Shown one piece after another: positions 45,182-54,142 of a DNA stretch of 64,000 nt (position 1 is its first letter; each line of letters begins with the position of its first letter). The stretch spans positions 124,001 to 188,000 of the forward strand of contig JACOUO010000003.1 in NCBI GenBank assembly GCA_016177845.1. The letters run 5' to 3'. Under the pieces are notes generated by a model that searched no databases, was not told where the DNA came from, and saw only the letters and a list, made by a program, of their open reading frames with translations. Source of the DNA: Deltaproteobacteria bacterium. GTDB lineage: Bacteria > Desulfobacterota > GWC2-55-46. The translations under genes and the position numbers were made by a program.

Positions 45182-46249
45182 ATGCCGATAAACATAATCG
45201 AGAAAATAGAGATAAAATATCTGCAGATAGTCAATGAAAAGGGAGAGGCGGACTCCTCCCTTATGCCCCCCCTGAGCAATGACGAGATCAAAAAACTTTT
45301 TGAGACGATGATCCTTGCCCGGACCTTTAATCATAGGGCGTTAAGCCTTCAAAGGGAAGGCAGGATAGGCACTTACGCGTCCATCTGGGGGCAGGAGGCC
45401 TCTCAAATTGGCTCAGCCTATGCCCTTGATAAAGACGACTGGATATTCCCGTCATTCAGGGAATCAGGCGTTTTTGTTGAAAAGGGCTATCCGTTATGGA
45501 TGCTGTACCGGTACTGGGCAGGAGATGAACGGGGCATGCAGATACCCGAGGGCTTTTATCTCTTTCCCATGAGCGTGCCTGTAGGCACTCATGTGCCTCA
45601 TGCAACGGGCGCGGCCTGGGCAATGAGGCTCAAAGGCCACAGGAAGGTTGCAGCGGCATACTTTGGCGACGGAGGCTCCTCAAAAGGCGACTTTTACGAA
45701 GGCATGAACTTTGCCGGCGTATTCAAAGCCCCAGTAATTTTCCTTTGCCAGAATAACCAATGGGCCATATCAGTGCCAAGGGCAAGGCAGACCGCGGCAA
45801 AGACAATCGCGCAGAAGGCAGCGGCCTGCGGCTTTGAAGGCATACAGGTTGACGGCAATGATATCTTTGCCGTTTACAAGGCTACGAAAGACGCTGTTGA
45901 GAAGGCAAAGAATGGCGGAGGCCCGACACTCATCGAGTGTTTCACATACAGGCTTGACGACCACACAACCTCTGATGACGCTTCAAGGTACAGGACTGAG
46001 GAGGAAGTCGAGGTGTGGAAAAAGAAAGAACCTCTGATAAGGCTCAGGCTCTTTATGGAAAAAAAAGGGCTCTGGACAAAGCAGTACGAGGACGAGGTCT
46101 CAAAAAAGGCGCAGGAGACGGTAGATAAGGAAATACAGAAGGCAGAGGCCTTTGCTGCCCCTGACCCGGCAGATATAGTACGCTACACATATGGAGAGCT
46201 TACGCCAAGGCAGAAAAGGGAATTAAAGGAGTTTGGATGGGAAAAATAA
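45182..46249 (+). CDS. pdhA: Pyruvate dehydrogenase E1 component, alpha subunit
   Basis: This thiamine diphosphate enzyme subunit oxidatively decarboxylates pyruvate (or a branched-chain 2-oxoacid). The 355-residue chain has the ThDP motif GDGGSSKGDFYEGMNFAG near residue 162 ending at QNNQWAISVP. The phosphorylation-loop-like HTTSDDASRYR lies near residue 260. The ATG at 45182 is preferred over a TTG 36 bases upstream that would include the -35 box. pdhB starts inside its 3' end. Confidence 0.92.
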   Translation: MPINIIEKIEIKYLQIVNEKGEADSSLMPPLSNDEIKKLFETMILARTFNHRALSLQREGRIGTYASIWGQEASQIGSAYALDKDDWIFPSFRESGVFVEKGYPLWMLYRYWAGDERGMQIPEGFYLFPMSVPVGTHVPHATGAAWAMRLKGHRKVAAAYFGDGGSSKGDFYEGMNFAGVFKAPVIFLCQNNQWAISVPRARQTAAKTIAQKAAACGFEGIQVDGNDIFAVYKATKDAVEKAKNGGGPTLIECFTYRLDDHTTSDDASRYRTEEEVEVWKKKEPLIRLRLFMEKKGLWTKQYEDEVSKKAQETVDKEIQKAEAFAAPDPADIVRYTYGELTPRQKRELKEFGWEK

Positions 46250-47199
46250 ATATCGTCCAGGCTATCAACCAGGCTCTTGCTGAGGAAATGGAACGGGACA
46301 GGGATGTAGTCATCCTTGGCGAGGACGTTGCCAAAGACGGAGGCGTTTTCAGGGTCACTCAAGGGCTTCTTGATAAGTTCGGCCCTGAACGGGTGATAGA
46401 TACTCCCTTATCAGAGCTTGGGATAATAGGCGCAGCCGTAGGGCTTGCCGCTTACGGAATAAAGCCTGTAGCCGAGATTCAGTTCATGGGTTTTATATAC
46501 GCGGGGCTTGAGCAGGTATTTTCACATGCCGCGCGCATCCGCTCACGCTCACGGGGAAGGTATACCTGCCCGATGGTAGTGCGTACCCCTTACGGAATAG
46601 GCATAAAACCGCCTGAGCTACATTCAGAGTCCTCAGAGGCCCTTTTCGCTCAAATGCCGGGAATAAAGGTGGTAGTGCCCTCAACCCCGTATAACGCCAA
46701 AGGCCTTTTAAAATCAGCCATAAGGGACCCTGACACAGTCATATTTTTAGAGCCTTCAAGGCTCTACAGGTCGATAAAATCAGATGTGCCTGATGGCGAA
46801 TACACGATTCCTTTGGGCAAGGCGCATATCCATGAGCAAGGCAAAGACATAACGGTAGTCGCCTGGGGCACAATGCTCCACAGGGCAGCAGACGCGGCAG
46901 AAGATTTTGACTGCGAGATTATTGACCTGATGACCTTGCGTCCTTACGATGAAGAGACCATAATAAATTCCGTAAAAAAGACCGGACGCCTTGTCATTGT
47001 GCATGAGGCCCCAAGGGTCGGCGGTTTCGGGGCTGAGATAGCTGCCCTTGTCGCTGAAAAAGCCATGGAATATCTTAAAGCTCCGATACTTAGGGTTACC
47101 GCGCCCGATGCCGTAATCCCCATGGCAAGGCTTGAAGACCATTATATGCCGAGTCCTGAGAGCATCAAAAAGGCTTACCGTACAGTAATGGAGTATTAA
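46237..47199 (+). CDS. pdhB: Pyruvate dehydrogenase E1 component, beta subunit
   Basis: This is the transketolase-like pyrimidine-binding subunit of 320 residues. VVILGEDVAKDGGVFRVTQGL near residue 25, FGPERVIDTPLSELGIIGAAVG near 47 (split) and EAPRVGGFGAEIAA near 252 are the expected motifs. The start overlaps pdhA by 13 bp, so the alpha2beta2 subunits are coupled in translation. Confidence 0.95.
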   Translation: MGKINIVQAINQALAEEMERDRDVVILGEDVAKDGGVFRVTQGLLDKFGPERVIDTPLSELGIIGAAVGLAAYGIKPVAEIQFMGFIYAGLEQVFSHAARIRSRSRGRYTCPMVVRTPYGIGIKPPELHSESSEALFAQMPGIKVVVPSTPYNAKGLLKSAIRDPDTVIFLEPSRLYRSIKSDVPDGEYTIPLGKAHIHEQGKDITVVAWGTMLHRAADAAEDFDCEIIDLMTLRPYDEETIINSVKKTGRLVIVHEAPRVGGFGAEIAALVAEKAMEYLKAPILRVTAPDAVIPMARLEDHYMPSPESIKKAYRTVMEY

Positions 47200-47266
47200 C
47201 TCCGGCTTGCCTGTCAAACAAATTACCTGCCGTTTTTAAAAATCTTGAACCTGGGAGCATAACCAT

Positions 47267-48514
47267 ATGGTATTTGATTTCAAATTGCCTGACCTTGGCG
47301 AGGGGATCACCGAAGGTGATGTTGTAAAATGGCGTGTCAAGGAAGGCGACAGTGTTGAAGAACATCAGGTAATCCTTGAGGTGGAGACTGACAAGGCAAT
47401 AGTAGAAGTGCCTTCACCAAAGAAAGGCAAGGTTGTAAGGAGGAATAAATCAGAGGGTGAGACGGTAAAGGTAGGCGAGACCCTTCTCCAGATAGAGACT
47501 GAGGAAAAAGCGGAAGAAAAAGCGCCTGAGAAGAAAGTTGCCCAGGAGGAGAGGGCAAGGCCCCCTTCAGTATCAGTCGTAGGCACCATGCCTGAGGGTG
47601 AAGAGGTGCTTGCGTCCCCGAAGGCACGGGCGATGGCAAGAAAGGCAGGCATTGACCTTTCAACTGTTACAGGCACAGGCCCGGGCGGAATCGTTACCGA
47701 GGATGATGTAAAGGCGGCGCAGGCTGCCCCAAAACCCGAGGCAAGGCCGGCGGAAGCCAAAAAAGAAGAAATGCCTGAACGGAAAGAAGAGAAAGGCGCT
47801 GACAGATTCGGCCCTATTGAAAGAATACCGTTAAAAGGCGTTAGAAGGAGCATCGCAAAAAATCTTATTACCACAATGAGGACAGCCGCGTTCGTAACAG
47901 GAATGGATGAGGCTGATGTTACGGAGCTTTGGGATTTAAGGCAGAGGGAGAGAAAAGTAGCAAGGGAAAAGGGTATTCATCTGACATTCATGCCCTTTTT
48001 CATGAAGGCAATACAGCATGCCCTTGTCTCGCACCCGTACCTTAACGGGTCGGTGGATGAAAAGGGTGAGGAGATAATATTAAAGAAGTACTACAATATA
48101 GGGGTAGCTGTTGAGACCCCTGACGGGCTGATGGTCTCTGTTGTAAAGGATGTGGATAAAAAGACTATACTTGAGCTTGCCGCTGAATTGCAGGAGCTCA
48201 GTAAAAAGGCAAGGGACAGAAAGATTACTCTTGAGGAGCTCAAGGGCTCGACATTTACAATATCGAATTACGGCTCATACGGCGGCATATTCGCAACCCC
48301 TATAATCAACCAGCCTGACATCGCTATTCTGGGAACGGGCAAGATAAAAGACAAGCCGTGGATAAAAAGCGGCCAGATAGTCATAAGGAAGGTGCTCCCG
48401 CTTTCTCTTACATTTGACCATAGGGTAGTTGACGGGGCTGAATCAGCTGTATTCCTTTCAAAGGTCATCAGGTACCTTGAAGACCCCGCGATGATATTCA
48501 TAGAAAGCGCGTAG
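47267..48514 (+). CDS. pdhC: Pyruvate dehydrogenase E2 (dihydrolipoamide acetyltransferase)
   Basis: The 415-residue E2 has one lipoyl domain with the lipoylated lysine in EVETDKAIVEV near residue 44. A charged proline/alanine linker, an E3-binding domain (LASPKARAMARKAGIDLSTV near residue 125) and a catalytic domain with FDHRVVDGAESA near residue 382 follow. E3 (lpd) is not in the window. A bidirectional terminator follows 25 bases later. Confidence 0.94.
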   Translation: MVFDFKLPDLGEGITEGDVVKWRVKEGDSVEEHQVILEVETDKAIVEVPSPKKGKVVRRNKSEGETVKVGETLLQIETEEKAEEKAPEKKVAQEERARPPSVSVVGTMPEGEEVLASPKARAMARKAGIDLSTVTGTGPGGIVTEDDVKAAQAAPKPEARPAEAKKEEMPERKEEKGADRFGPIERIPLKGVRRSIAKNLITTMRTAAFVTGMDEADVTELWDLRQRERKVAREKGIHLTFMPFFMKAIQHALVSHPYLNGSVDEKGEEIILKKYYNIGVAVETPDGLMVSVVKDVDKKTILELAAELQELSKKARDRKITLEELKGSTFTISNYGSYGGIFATPIINQPDIAILGTGKIKDKPWIKSGQIVIRKVLPLSLTFDHRVVDGAESAVFLSKVIRYLEDPAMIFIESA

Positions 48515-48535
48515 GGTTTTCAAAGCATATAAATA

Positions 48536-48566
48536 TAAAAAGCCCGCTTTGAAAGCGGGCTTTTTA
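48536..48566. terminator. Bidirectional terminator between pdhC and sodB
   Basis: AGCCCGCT-TTGAA-AGCGGGCT is flanked by A5 on the left and T5 on the right. It can end transcripts of the convergent pdhC (+) and sodB (-) genes. Confidence 0.85.
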
Positions 48567-48582
48567 TATTTCACGGGGCAGC

Positions 48583-49200
48583 TTAGCTTGCGGCCTCTTT
48601 TGATATCTGGCTGATATTTATCCTCTCAAGCCTCTGCGAGCAGGCGTTCCAGTTGATGTTTTTAAAGAACGCATCGATGTAAGGCTGCCTCTTTGCGCCA
48701 AAATCGAGGAAGTAGGCGTGCTCGTAAACATCCATAATAAGTATGGGTATCACATTGAAGGGAACTTTGTCATTGTGCGCGTCAAGGCAGTAGTTATGAA
48801 TCTTGCCGTCATAGATGTTAAGCGCCATTATGACCCAGCCCCTTGCGGCCATGCCGCAGGCTTTGAACTGCTCAGTCCATTTATCGAAGGAGCCGAACTC
48901 CTTTGCGATAAGGTCTGAGAGCTTGCCTGAGGGCTTGGTGCCTTTTCCGCCCATGAGGTTCTCGAAATAAAGCTCGTGAAGGACAACGCCGTTTAGCGCG
49001 AATGTCTCATCGGTCTTTACTGATCTCAGATCGCTGAATGTCTGGTTTGCCTTTGAAAAATCGACACTCCTCTGCCTTTCCTCAATCTCGTTAAGCTTAT
49101 TTACATATCCCACATAGAGAATGTCCCTGTGGTTTGAAATCTGCTGGTCTGAAATGCCCTCTAACTTAAGATCGAACTTCTTGGGTTGGTGTAGTGCCAT
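48583..49200 (-). CDS. Superoxide dismutase (Fe/Mn family)
   Basis: The 205-residue protein keeps the four metal ligands: histidine in SNHRDI near residue 24, histidine in VVLHELYFENL near residue 74, and aspartate and histidine in MDVYEHAYFLDF near 158-162. The helical hairpin is divergent: the usual HxxGKHHxxYV becomes HRDILYVGYV, keeping the ligand but losing the second histidine pair. It detoxifies superoxide. The metal (Fe or Mn) cannot be told from this alone. Confidence 0.9.
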   Translation of the reverse strand: MALHQPKKFDLKLEGISDQQISNHRDILYVGYVNKLNEIEERQRSVDFSKANQTFSDLRSVKTDETFALNGVVLHELYFENLMGGKGTKPSGKLSDLIAKEFGSFDKWTEQFKACGMAARGWVIMALNIYDGKIHNYCLDAHNDKVPFNVIPILIMDVYEHAYFLDFGAKRQPYIDAFFKNINWNACSQRLERINISQISKEAAS

Positions 49201-49372
49201 TTTACTGCCCTCCTTTAAGGTAAGTTCATCTCATTTGGGTTTTTGGTAATGGGTTTTGAATAAGCCAGAATAGTCTAAGGACTTTATTAATGCCATACGA
49301 AAAGTAAATCAGCCAAATGGGGATGTGTCAAGGGGGGTTGGCTCCAGGAGCCTGTTATGATTAGGTATTTTT

Positions 49373-49711
49373 TTAGATGAACCGGTCGAGGAGGATGCCC
49401 ATGATACTGATGACGAGGGCGCCGAAGATAGCGGTAAAAAAGCCGGTGACCTCAAAGCCTGTCACAGCGTAACCGACAAGCCAGAGAATAATCCCGTTTA
49501 AGATAAAGGAGAAAAAACCAAGGGTAAGGAGGTTTATCGGAAGGGTCAAAATGTAGAGGGCCGGTTTTATGGTCAGGTTCATAAGGCCAAGTACAATGGC
49601 TGCCTTTATGGCAGGGCCGTACCCTTCCACTTTAATTCCGGGCAGGAGATAGGCGGCAAGGATAATGCCAAATGTCAGGACTACGAGCCTTAAGATCAGA
49701 TTCAATATCAT
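49373..49711 (-). CDS. Phage holin family 4 / YvlD-like membrane protein
   Basis: This 112-residue protein has four membrane helices. LAAYLLPGIKVEGYGPAIKAAIVLG and LPINLLTLGFFSFILNGIILWLVGY (split) are the typical YvlD pattern. Members are conserved inner-membrane proteins of unknown function linked to envelope stress in some bacteria. It is not a phage gene in this context. It is 52 bases downstream of the IMPase gene on the same strand. Confidence 0.85.
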   Translation of the reverse strand: MILNLILRLVVLTFGIILAAYLLPGIKVEGYGPAIKAAIVLGLMNLTIKPALYILTLPINLLTLGFFSFILNGIILWLVGYAVTGFEVTGFFTAIFGALVISIMGILLDRFI

Positions 49712-49763
49712 TCTATTCTTTCCATTCCATCTAATATTAGACCAGCATCATATTTAAGTCAAA

Positions 49764-50555
49764 TCACGAGGCATTATCGTCTACTGTCGTTCGTGAGAGT
49801 ATCTCCATCATATCATTATGTATAAGGCCGTTGGTGGCAAGGCATTCAAGCGAATATATGGAGTAAGGGTTGCCCTTGAAGTCCGTTATAACGCCGCCCG
49901 CCTCTTTTACGATGAGCGAGCCTGCGGCAACATCCCAGGGCTTAAGCTTAAGTTCCCAGTAGCCGTCAAACCTGCCTGATGCGATATAGCTTAGGTCAAG
50001 GGCGGCTGAACCGGCCCTCCTGATAGCCTGGGCCTTAAGAGAGAAAATCGAGAAGAAGTCGAGGTTATTTTCTTTGGATGTCCTTAAATCATAGGGAAAG
50101 CCTGTTGCAAGGAGGCTTCTGTCGAGGCTGCCGACCTTGGAGACATGAATCCTTGAGCCGTTAAGGTATGCGCCCTTGCCCTTTTCCGCCACAAAAAGCT
50201 CATCGAGCATTGGGTCGTAGACAACGCCGAGGACTACCTCTCCTTTTTCCTCAAACCCGATCGATACGCAGAAGAACGGAAAGCCGTGGGCGTAATTCGT
50301 AGTGCCGTCCAGCGGGTCTATAACCCACCTGAAGCCTGAAGTTGTCTTAAGCTCATCGCTCTCTTCGGCAAGGATTCCGTGGTCGGGGAAAGTCTTGGTT
50401 ATTTCTTCTTTTATGAGCGCTTCCGAGCGCTTGTCCATCTCTGTGACTATATCTACAGCGCCCTTGAACTCAATCCTGTTCACCTTGCCAAGGTTTTCCT
50501 TGAGCACAAGCCCGGCCTTGCGTGCGGCATTAATCGCGGTATTTTTTATATCCAT
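49764..50555 (-). CDS. Inositol monophosphatase family protein (SuhB-like)
   Basis: The 263-residue Mg2+-dependent phosphatase has the metal site ILAEESDE near residue 60, WVIDPLDGTTNYAHGFPFFCVSIG near 77 (split) and the C-terminal KPWDVAAGSLIVKEAGG near 205. These support activity on inositol-1-phosphate or related sugar phosphates. Confidence 0.93.
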   Translation of the reverse strand: MDIKNTAINAARKAGLVLKENLGKVNRIEFKGAVDIVTEMDKRSEALIKEEITKTFPDHGILAEESDELKTTSGFRWVIDPLDGTTNYAHGFPFFCVSIGFEEKGEVVLGVVYDPMLDELFVAEKGKGAYLNGSRIHVSKVGSLDRSLLATGFPYDLRTSKENNLDFFSIFSLKAQAIRRAGSAALDLSYIASGRFDGYWELKLKPWDVAAGSLIVKEAGGVITDFKGNPYSIYSLECLATNGLIHNDMMEILSRTTVDDNAS

Positions 50556-50630
50556 TTTTTTTAAAATTTAAAAGGGTCTACGCAGGTTTTTTTTGGAAAG
50601 AAATCGTGAGGCAAATAAAAATTTGGCCCG

Positions 50631-50655
50631 GCTTTTACGGCGCGGGCCAAATCAG
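50631..50655 (-). terminator. Terminator after the FmdB-like gene
   Basis: ATTTGGCCCG and CGGGCCAAAT form a perfect 10-bp stem. On the minus strand it is followed by TTTTTATTTG. Confidence 0.8.
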
Positions 50656-50668
50656 GATTTTTGTATTT

Positions 50669-50899
50669 TTAACAGCTCGGGCAGCCTGAACAGCCGGGCT
50701 TGCCTGAGTCCTTTTTGCCCTTTTTGGAGTAATCGTCAGCAAACCAGCCGCCCCCCTTGAGCTGGAAAGAGGACTGGGAGATGAGCTTTTCCACGGTGCC
50801 TTTGCAGTCAGGGCATTTTTTAATGGGCTCGTCCGAAAATTTTTGGATTACCTCGAATTCTTTCTGGCATTTTTTGCATTTGTATTCGTAGATAGGCAT
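50669..50899 (-). CDS. FmdB-type zinc-ribbon regulatory protein
   Basis: The 76-residue protein begins PIYEYKCKKCQKEFEVIQKF and has a second pair KKCPDC, giving the CxxC...CxxC ribbon. It ends PGCSGCPSC, a cysteine-rich tail. This is the FmdB/CxxC_CXXC_SSSS family, named from a putative regulator of formamidase; the real role is unknown. Confidence 0.9.
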   Translation of the reverse strand: MPIYEYKCKKCQKEFEVIQKFSDEPIKKCPDCKGTVEKLISQSSFQLKGGGWFADDYSKKGKKDSGKPGCSGCPSC

Positions 50900-50933
50900 T
50901 ACGGTTTCCTCCGGTCAATATTAATCCCTATAT

Positions 50934-50962
50934 ATTGTAGGGCCGGGAAAGTACAATGTCAA
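50934..50962 (-). promoter_or_regulatory. Promoter of the FmdB-like gene
   Basis: On the minus strand TTGACA (50957-50962), a 17-bp spacer and TACAAT (50934-50939) match the consensus 11 of 12. The start codon is 34 bases beyond the -10, preceded by CGGAGGA. Confidence 0.75.
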
Positions 50963-51135
50963 TTTTAAAATTCTGCGGGGTTTTTGAGCCTGCCGGAAGA
51001 TTTAATTGATGAAGATAAAAAATGTGATTAAAAACATGGACTAAGCGGCTTTGAAATGCGAAAATAGACGCAACTCAGGCTTTTGTAACTGCTCAATGTG
51101 ATTCACCTTTTTTGTTTTAATCATAATTTTGTTCC

Positions 51136-52476
51136 ATGGCTCCAAAAGACAAACAGACTGACAGAAGCTTGCGGTATTCCATTAGGGATGGGATTTTCGC
51201 GAGCATGATGAACGGTTTCACGCTGGACTTCTTCACACCCTTTCTCCTTCTCCTCGGCGGTACTGTAAAGCATGTAAGCGTCATAAGCGCGCTGCCCAAT
51301 TTTTTTGCGTCTTTCATACAGTTGAAAAGCCCTGACATCGCAGAGAAATTCAAATCCCGCAAAAAAGTCATAAAGATTTTTGTCCTCCTGCAGGCACTCA
51401 TGCTTATACCGATGCTGGTGTCCTTTTCATTCGGGAGCTGGAGGCTTACTGTCTACATCTCAACCCTTGTCCTTTTTACTTCTTTCGGTTCATTCATCAT
51501 GCCGCCCTGGGGCAGTATCATGGCCGACCTTGTAGAGTCCACCAAACGGGGGGAGTATTTCGGCTGGCGCAATAAAATGCTGGGGCTTGTGACTATTGCT
51601 TCATCATTTGCCGCTGGTTTTATCCTCCACCAGATGCAGAAAATCGATATCTTTCTGGGATTTTCCGTTATCTTCGCCCTGGCCTTCGTCTTCAGGCTCA
51701 TTTCATGGAATTACCTGAATAAGATGCACGAGCCTCATCAGGTACATAAGGATGAAGATTACTTCTCCATCTGGGATTTCATGTCAAAGTTCAATAAAAG
51801 CAACTTCGCAAGGTTCGTTATATTCGTATCCATCATAAAATTCTGCGTCAATATCGCCTCCCCCTTCTTTGCGGTATTGATGCTGAGGGATTTGAAGTTC
51901 GGGTATCTCACGTATGTCATGATAACGGTTGCAGCCGCGCTTGCCAGTAACTTCAGCATCAAACGCTGGGGCATGCACGCGGATAAGATTGGCAACCTCA
52001 AGGTCTTGCGGTTCACCTCCCATCTCGTTGCGTTTATCCCTCTGCTGTGGCTTTTAAACCAGAACCCGATATTCCTTTTTGTCGTTCAGGTATTTTCAGG
52101 TTTTTCGTGGGCAGGCTTCAATCTTTCGGCTTCCAACTTTATTTATGACGCAAGTACGCCGGGAAAAAGGACGCGCTGCATCGCTTATTATAATTTTTTT
52201 GTGGGGCTTTCATTATGCTCAGGGGCTTTGCTTGGCGGTTTTCTGGCCCAGAGGGTGCCTGCGGGATTTTTTACGCACAGCCTGATGAATATAATACTCC
52301 TGTCAGCTGTGTTAAGGCTTCTTGTGGCTTTTGTAATGCCTTTTAATCTGAAGGAAGTAAGGGAAGTCAAAAAGATAAGGAACCATCAGCTCTTCTTCAG
52401 CATGCTGAGCATCAAGCCTGCAATTGAGACGGCAACTGTAAGGGGAGAAAGACAGAAGAGATTTTTCTTCTTCTGA
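51136..52476 (+). CDS. MFS transporter
   Basis: The 446-residue integral membrane protein has about twelve helices. The loop AEKFKSRKKVIKIF near residue 70 fits the MFS motif A position, and SSFGSFIMPPWGSIMADLVESTKRGEYFGWRN (split, residues 120-150) is typical of a BtlA/YfcJ-like branch. Substrate unknown. Its stop directly abuts the stop of the U32 gene on the other strand. Confidence 0.85.
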   Translation: MAPKDKQTDRSLRYSIRDGIFASMMNGFTLDFFTPFLLLLGGTVKHVSVISALPNFFASFIQLKSPDIAEKFKSRKKVIKIFVLLQALMLIPMLVSFSFGSWRLTVYISTLVLFTSFGSFIMPPWGSIMADLVESTKRGEYFGWRNKMLGLVTIASSFAAGFILHQMQKIDIFLGFSVIFALAFVFRLISWNYLNKMHEPHQVHKDEDYFSIWDFMSKFNKSNFARFVIFVSIIKFCVNIASPFFAVLMLRDLKFGYLTYVMITVAAALASNFSIKRWGMHADKIGNLKVLRFTSHLVAFIPLLWLLNQNPIFLFVVQVFSGFSWAGFNLSASNFIYDASTPGKRTRCIAYYNFFVGLSLCSGALLGGFLAQRVPAGFFTHSLMNIILLSAVLRLLVAFVMPFNLKEVREVKKIRNHQLFFSMLSIKPAIETATVRGERQKRFFFF

Positions 52477-53481
52477 TTATTTTACCAGATAGGACCCGAT
52501 GGTCTCTTTTGTGCCTTCGAATGTGGCGATAGTCTTTGCGCTCCATTCGGGCTTTACCCTGTAGTTTTTCGGGTCAGCGTAGTAGGAGTCCACGGCCTGC
52601 CTCATTATGCCTGTCATTGCCCCCACATAGCTCTTTGTCCTCTGGCGGCCCTCTATCTTGAAGGCGGCAACACCGGATTCGATAAGGCCCGGTACGACAT
52701 GAAGGATATTGAGTGATTCAGGCTCTTCAAAGGCATAGAATACTTCACCGTCAGGCATTATGTAGCGGCCCTTGCAGCAGGTCGGGTAAGGTGAAGATTC
52801 TGTTGAGGAGAGCTTATTCAGTACGACATTATTTAGGCTTATGCTCATGCCTCCGCCCTGAGTGTTCTCAAAGCGGACAAACCTTGAAGGCGAGCAGGCC
52901 CCTTCCGTATTTGTGGACGCGCCTGTGATAAATGAGGACAGGTAGCACCTGCCTTCGATATTGATGCACAGCCCACCGAGCGCAAAGACCTCTATCTCTA
53001 CATCCGTATGCTCTTTCAGCTGTTTTATCTCAGGTATGGTCAGCACCCTCGGCAATACGACCCTTTTGATGCCGAAGTGCTTTTTGTAAAAATTTATGCT
53101 CTCGTAGTTTGATGAGCTGGCCTGGGTGGAGAGATGAAGGTTTGCGTCAGGATATTTTTCTCTGGCATATTTCAGTATGCCCATGTTGGCTATGATGACG
53201 GCGTCCGCGCCAAGCCTTACGGCATTGTCAACGGCGGCGTACCACTTGGGAAAGGTATCCCCCTGCGGGAAGGTGTTTATCGCTACAAAGAACTTCCTGC
53301 CCTTTGAACGGATGTATTTTATGCCGTCCTCAAGCTCCTCGGGGGTGAAGTTCAGCCCCTCGAAGTTCCTTGCGTTTGTCGCGTCATTGAACCCAAGATA
53401 GACCGCGTCAGCTCCGCTGTCTACAGCGGCTTTGAGGGATGCGATATTTCCTGCGGGTGCGATTACCTCTGCTTTATTCAT
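52477..53481 (-). CDS. Peptidase U32 family protein
   Basis: The 334-residue TIM-barrel-like protein starts VIAPAGNIASLKAAVDSGADAVYLGF, the U32 signature. Four cysteines near residues 172-248 (LCINIEGRC, EGACSP and TCCKGRY) fit the [4Fe-4S] site of UbiU/V, RlhA and YhbU-type proteins. These work in O2-independent hydroxylation, rather than classical proteolysis. The target is unknown, and no ubi genes are in the window. It is followed by ssb upstream on the same strand. Confidence 0.88.
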   Translation of the reverse strand: MNKAEVIAPAGNIASLKAAVDSGADAVYLGFNDATNARNFEGLNFTPEELEDGIKYIRSKGRKFFVAINTFPQGDTFPKWYAAVDNAVRLGADAVIIANMGILKYAREKYPDANLHLSTQASSSNYESINFYKKHFGIKRVVLPRVLTIPEIKQLKEHTDVEIEVFALGGLCINIEGRCYLSSFITGASTNTEGACSPSRFVRFENTQGGGMSISLNNVVLNKLSSTESSPYPTCCKGRYIMPDGEVFYAFEEPESLNILHVVPGLIESGVAAFKIEGRQRTKSYVGAMTGIMRQAVDSYYADPKNYRVKPEWSAKTIATFEGTKETIGSYLVK

Positions 53482-53492
53482 TTGTCAGCCTT

Positions 53493-53897
53493 TTAGAACG
53501 GCACATCGTCTATGTCGGAAGGCGGTATTTCGTCCGCTCCCGTATCAACTGAACTGCCGCTGCCGTCCCTGCCGCCAAGCATCTGCATGGTGTTGGCAAG
53601 TATCTCTGTTGTGTACTTCTTGTTGCCGTCCCTGTCGTCCCAGCTTCTTGTCTGGATCTTGCCTTCGATATAGACCTGCTTGCCTTTTGAGAGATATTCG
53701 CCGCATATCTCGGCTAATTTGCCGAAAGTGACTATCCTGTGCCACTCGGTCTTGGTTTCCTTCTGCCCGTCCTTGTTTGCGCGTGTTTCGCTTGTGGCAA
53801 TCCTGAAGTTAGCGACAGCCGTCCCGTTAGGCGTGTAGCGTATCTCCGGGTCAGCGCCAAGATTGCCGACAAGAATGACCTTATTTACTCCTGCCAT
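53493..53897 (-). CDS. ssb: Single-stranded DNA-binding protein
   Basis: SSB covers single-stranded DNA in replication and repair. The 134-residue protein starts [24 protein letters not shown], has [28 protein letters not shown] in the OB fold (split) and ends SDIDDVPF, the acidic tail that recruits partner proteins. The ATG is preceded by a plausible GGAG. Confidence 0.96.
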   Translation of the reverse strand: MAGVNKVILVGNLGADPEIRYTPNGTAVANFRIATSETRANKDGQKETKTEWHRIVTFGKLAEICGEYLSKGKQVYIEGKIQTRSWDDRDGNKKYTTEILANTMQMLGGRDGSGSSVDTGADEIPPSDIDDVPF

Positions 53898-54142
53898 AAA
53901 AAACTCCTTCTTTTTAAAGGGTGGGTTGTTTTCAGGATTGAGGCTGATAATTTAACACCCATTCGGGGGATAATTCAAGCTGTTTCGCTCTCCCGAAGCA
54001 TCCTTAATAACCACACGATTCCAAAAGTATTATTTTATGCTTTTTTTATCCTAAATCACTTGTTAAAATGTTATATTAAATAAAATCGGCTAAAAAGACC
54101 CGTATTCCTAATTTCATTCGGAAGTGGAGAAATATAAAGTTC

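Noticed and set aside
45497-45512. Second lux-box-like palindrome (CTGTACCGGTACTGG) inside pdhA
   Set aside because: It is codon sequence within a conserved part of pdhA, lacks the CTGT...ACAG spacing and has no promoter next to it.
49373-49711. Phage holin as sign of a prophage near 49 kb
   Set aside because: The family name is misleading; YvlD-like proteins are chromosomal membrane proteins, and no phage genes surround it.
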